Source: JBCDBH01 sp039184055
Lineage (GTDB): Bacteria; Acidobacteriota; Thermoanaerobaculia; Multivoradales; J023
Reading direction: 5' to 3'
Assembly: GCA_039184055.1 (NCBI GenBank)
Contig: JBCDBH010000079.1
Span: 1-18,711, forward strand
Length of the DNA stretch: 18,711 nucleotides
Both the position numbers and the translations under genes were made by a program. Under the pieces are notes generated by a model. The model did not search any database. It was not told the DNA's origin and saw only the letters and a list, made by a program, of their open reading frames with translations. This document shows, piece by piece, positions 17,692-18,711 of this stretch (position 1 is the stretch's first letter; every line of letters begins with the position of its first letter).

Positions 17692-18711
17692 ATGAGAAAC
17701 CAACGATTCAGCTCGACCCGTGGACGGCGGGGCATCGTCGCCACGGCTGTTCTTCTACTTTCGCTCGCGCTCGCCAGCGTAGCTCACGCGACACCGGTGC
17801 TCTCCGGTGACATCGATCAGATCGTCACCGTCGATCCAGCGGTTGATTGTATCGGCTGCTCGACATCAGAGATCGACGTGCTCGAGCGCGGTGTCGGCAT
17901 GATGCTGAGAGAGATGCACAACACCTTCGAAGGCGCCGTTTGTGTCGCCGAGGCGAGTCTCGTCAGAGACCTGGCAGTGGTCAGTTTCGAGGCGTACCGC
18001 AGTGGTGCCGTGAGTGAGAACCGCTGGCGTGACAACTTGCGCTACAAAGGGCGATTCGCCGCGTCGCTCACCCGCGACACCATCGACACGATGTTACTCG
18101 CCTACCGTGAGGCCATCGAAGAGCGGCTTGGTATCGAGATCATGCCGGGTTCGGTCGAGGCACTCCAAACCGACGTCTACGCCAGCGCGCAGCTGGCGCG
18201 GATTTTCGAGCAGATGGCCGGTGGCTACTGGCAGAACACATGGCTACCTGTCATGGACAATCCCTACGGTGGTTTCAATTCCGCCGTCGATACCGTGCTC
18301 AGTCTGCGCTGGAGCGGCCGACGTGTCTACGACGAGATCCTCATCTACAGTCGAGTCGATGCCCATTGGCGCGAGGCCGAGCTCGCACGGATCACCGGAT
18401 TCCAACCAGATTTCCTGGTCGGCAACGTCGAAGCGAACCGCGATCAGCTTCGTGATGACTATCGCGCCGCTATGGCGGCCGATCCCGACACCACTATGGC
18501 ATGGGGATGTGCGGCCCAGGCGGCGGCCGGATTTCGTCGTCACGCGCTCGAGCTGACCCGAGGTGTCGTGTTCATCGCGCTGCCCTACAAGAACGGTGAG
18601 ATCGATCCGTTGGACGACTTCTACATCGACGACGAGATCTGGATCATCGAAGATGGAAATGGCTCTGGGAGCATCCCGACTGTCATTATCGATACACCGG
18701 GTTTGCTCGAC
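17692..18711 (+). CDS. Exported protein of unknown family (cut by window edge)
   Basis: The frame is open from ATG 17692 to the last base, giving 340 residues with no stop. A basic N terminus and hydrophobic core end in AHA (residues 31-33), a clear Sec signal peptide. The mature part contains a CIGC motif (Cys53, Cys56), a further Cys84 and a later WGCAAQ, so disulfides or a metal site are possible. Aromatic and acidic residues are frequent; the visible end reads IPTVIIDTPGLLD. I recognise no family and see no protease or nuclease motif. GGAAGGG at 17675-17681 is ten bases before the start. The 22-base gap to the RHS-type gene suggests one operon and a joint role, for instance as partner or filling of the shell. 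Confidence 0.75.
   Translation, partial: MRNQRFSSTRGRRGIVATAVLLLSLALASVAHATPVLSGDIDQIVTVDPAVDCIGCSTSEIDVLERGVGMMLREMHNTFEGAVCVAEASLVRDLAVVSFEAYRSGAVSENRWRDNLRYKGRFAASLTRDTIDTMLLAYREAIEERLGIEIMPGSVEALQTDVYASAQLARIFEQMAGGYWQNTWLPVMDNPYGGFNSAVDTVLSLRWSGRRVYDEILIYSRVDAHWREAELARITGFQPDFLVGNVEANRDQLRDDYRAAMAADPDTTMAWGCAAQAAAGFRRHALELTRGVVFIALPYKNGEIDPLDDFYIDDEIWIIEDGNGSGSIPTVIIDTPGLLD

Overview
The window reads as chromosome of a Gram-negative bacterium with moderately high G+C. Many products carry Sec signal peptides, one has a lipobox, and two end in OmpA-type peptidoglycan-binding domains, so an outer membrane and periplasm are implied. The large tricorn-like S41 protease and the secreted RHS/YD-repeat protein would fit Acidobacteriota or a proteobacterial relative, but I cannot assign a phylum from sequence alone. 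No rRNA, tRNA, CRISPR array, insertion sequence or phage gene is visible.

Layout: (1) bases 1-1351: possible tail of an unidentified gene, then a secreted esterase of the Fes/EstA alpha/beta-hydrolase type on the + strand. (2) 1377-4252, minus strand: a complete ABC importer, transcribed substrate-binding protein -> permease -> ATPase, of the nitrate/sulfonate/taurine type and closest by eye to the branch found beside urea (guanidine) carboxylase genes. An 11-bp perfect hairpin lies just after the binding-protein stop. (3) 4253-4598: divergent control region. (4) 4599-9601, plus strand: a tightly packed four-gene operon, namely a binding-protein/OmpA fusion, a VWA lipoprotein with an intact MIDAS, a membrane-anchored second binding-protein protein with a degenerate OmpA-like tail, and a two-helix membrane protein with a long helical domain. 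(5) 9723-13019: a full-length tricorn-like protease. (6) 13020-13649: a gene-free stretch with a 13-bp inverted repeat and an A+T-rich patch. (7) 13650-17669: a 1339-residue exported RHS/YD-repeat protein. (8) 17692 to the window edge: an exported protein of unknown family, cut by the edge.

The most interesting part is regions 2-4. Three different binding-protein-like domains (one free, one fused to a peptidoglycan-binding domain, one tethered to the inner membrane) sit with a VWA lipoprotein and a membrane protein around one ABC importer. My inference is an envelope-spanning solute capture or sensing system in which the plus-strand operon serves, or borrows parts from, the importer. The tricorn protease and the RHS pair look like separate units.
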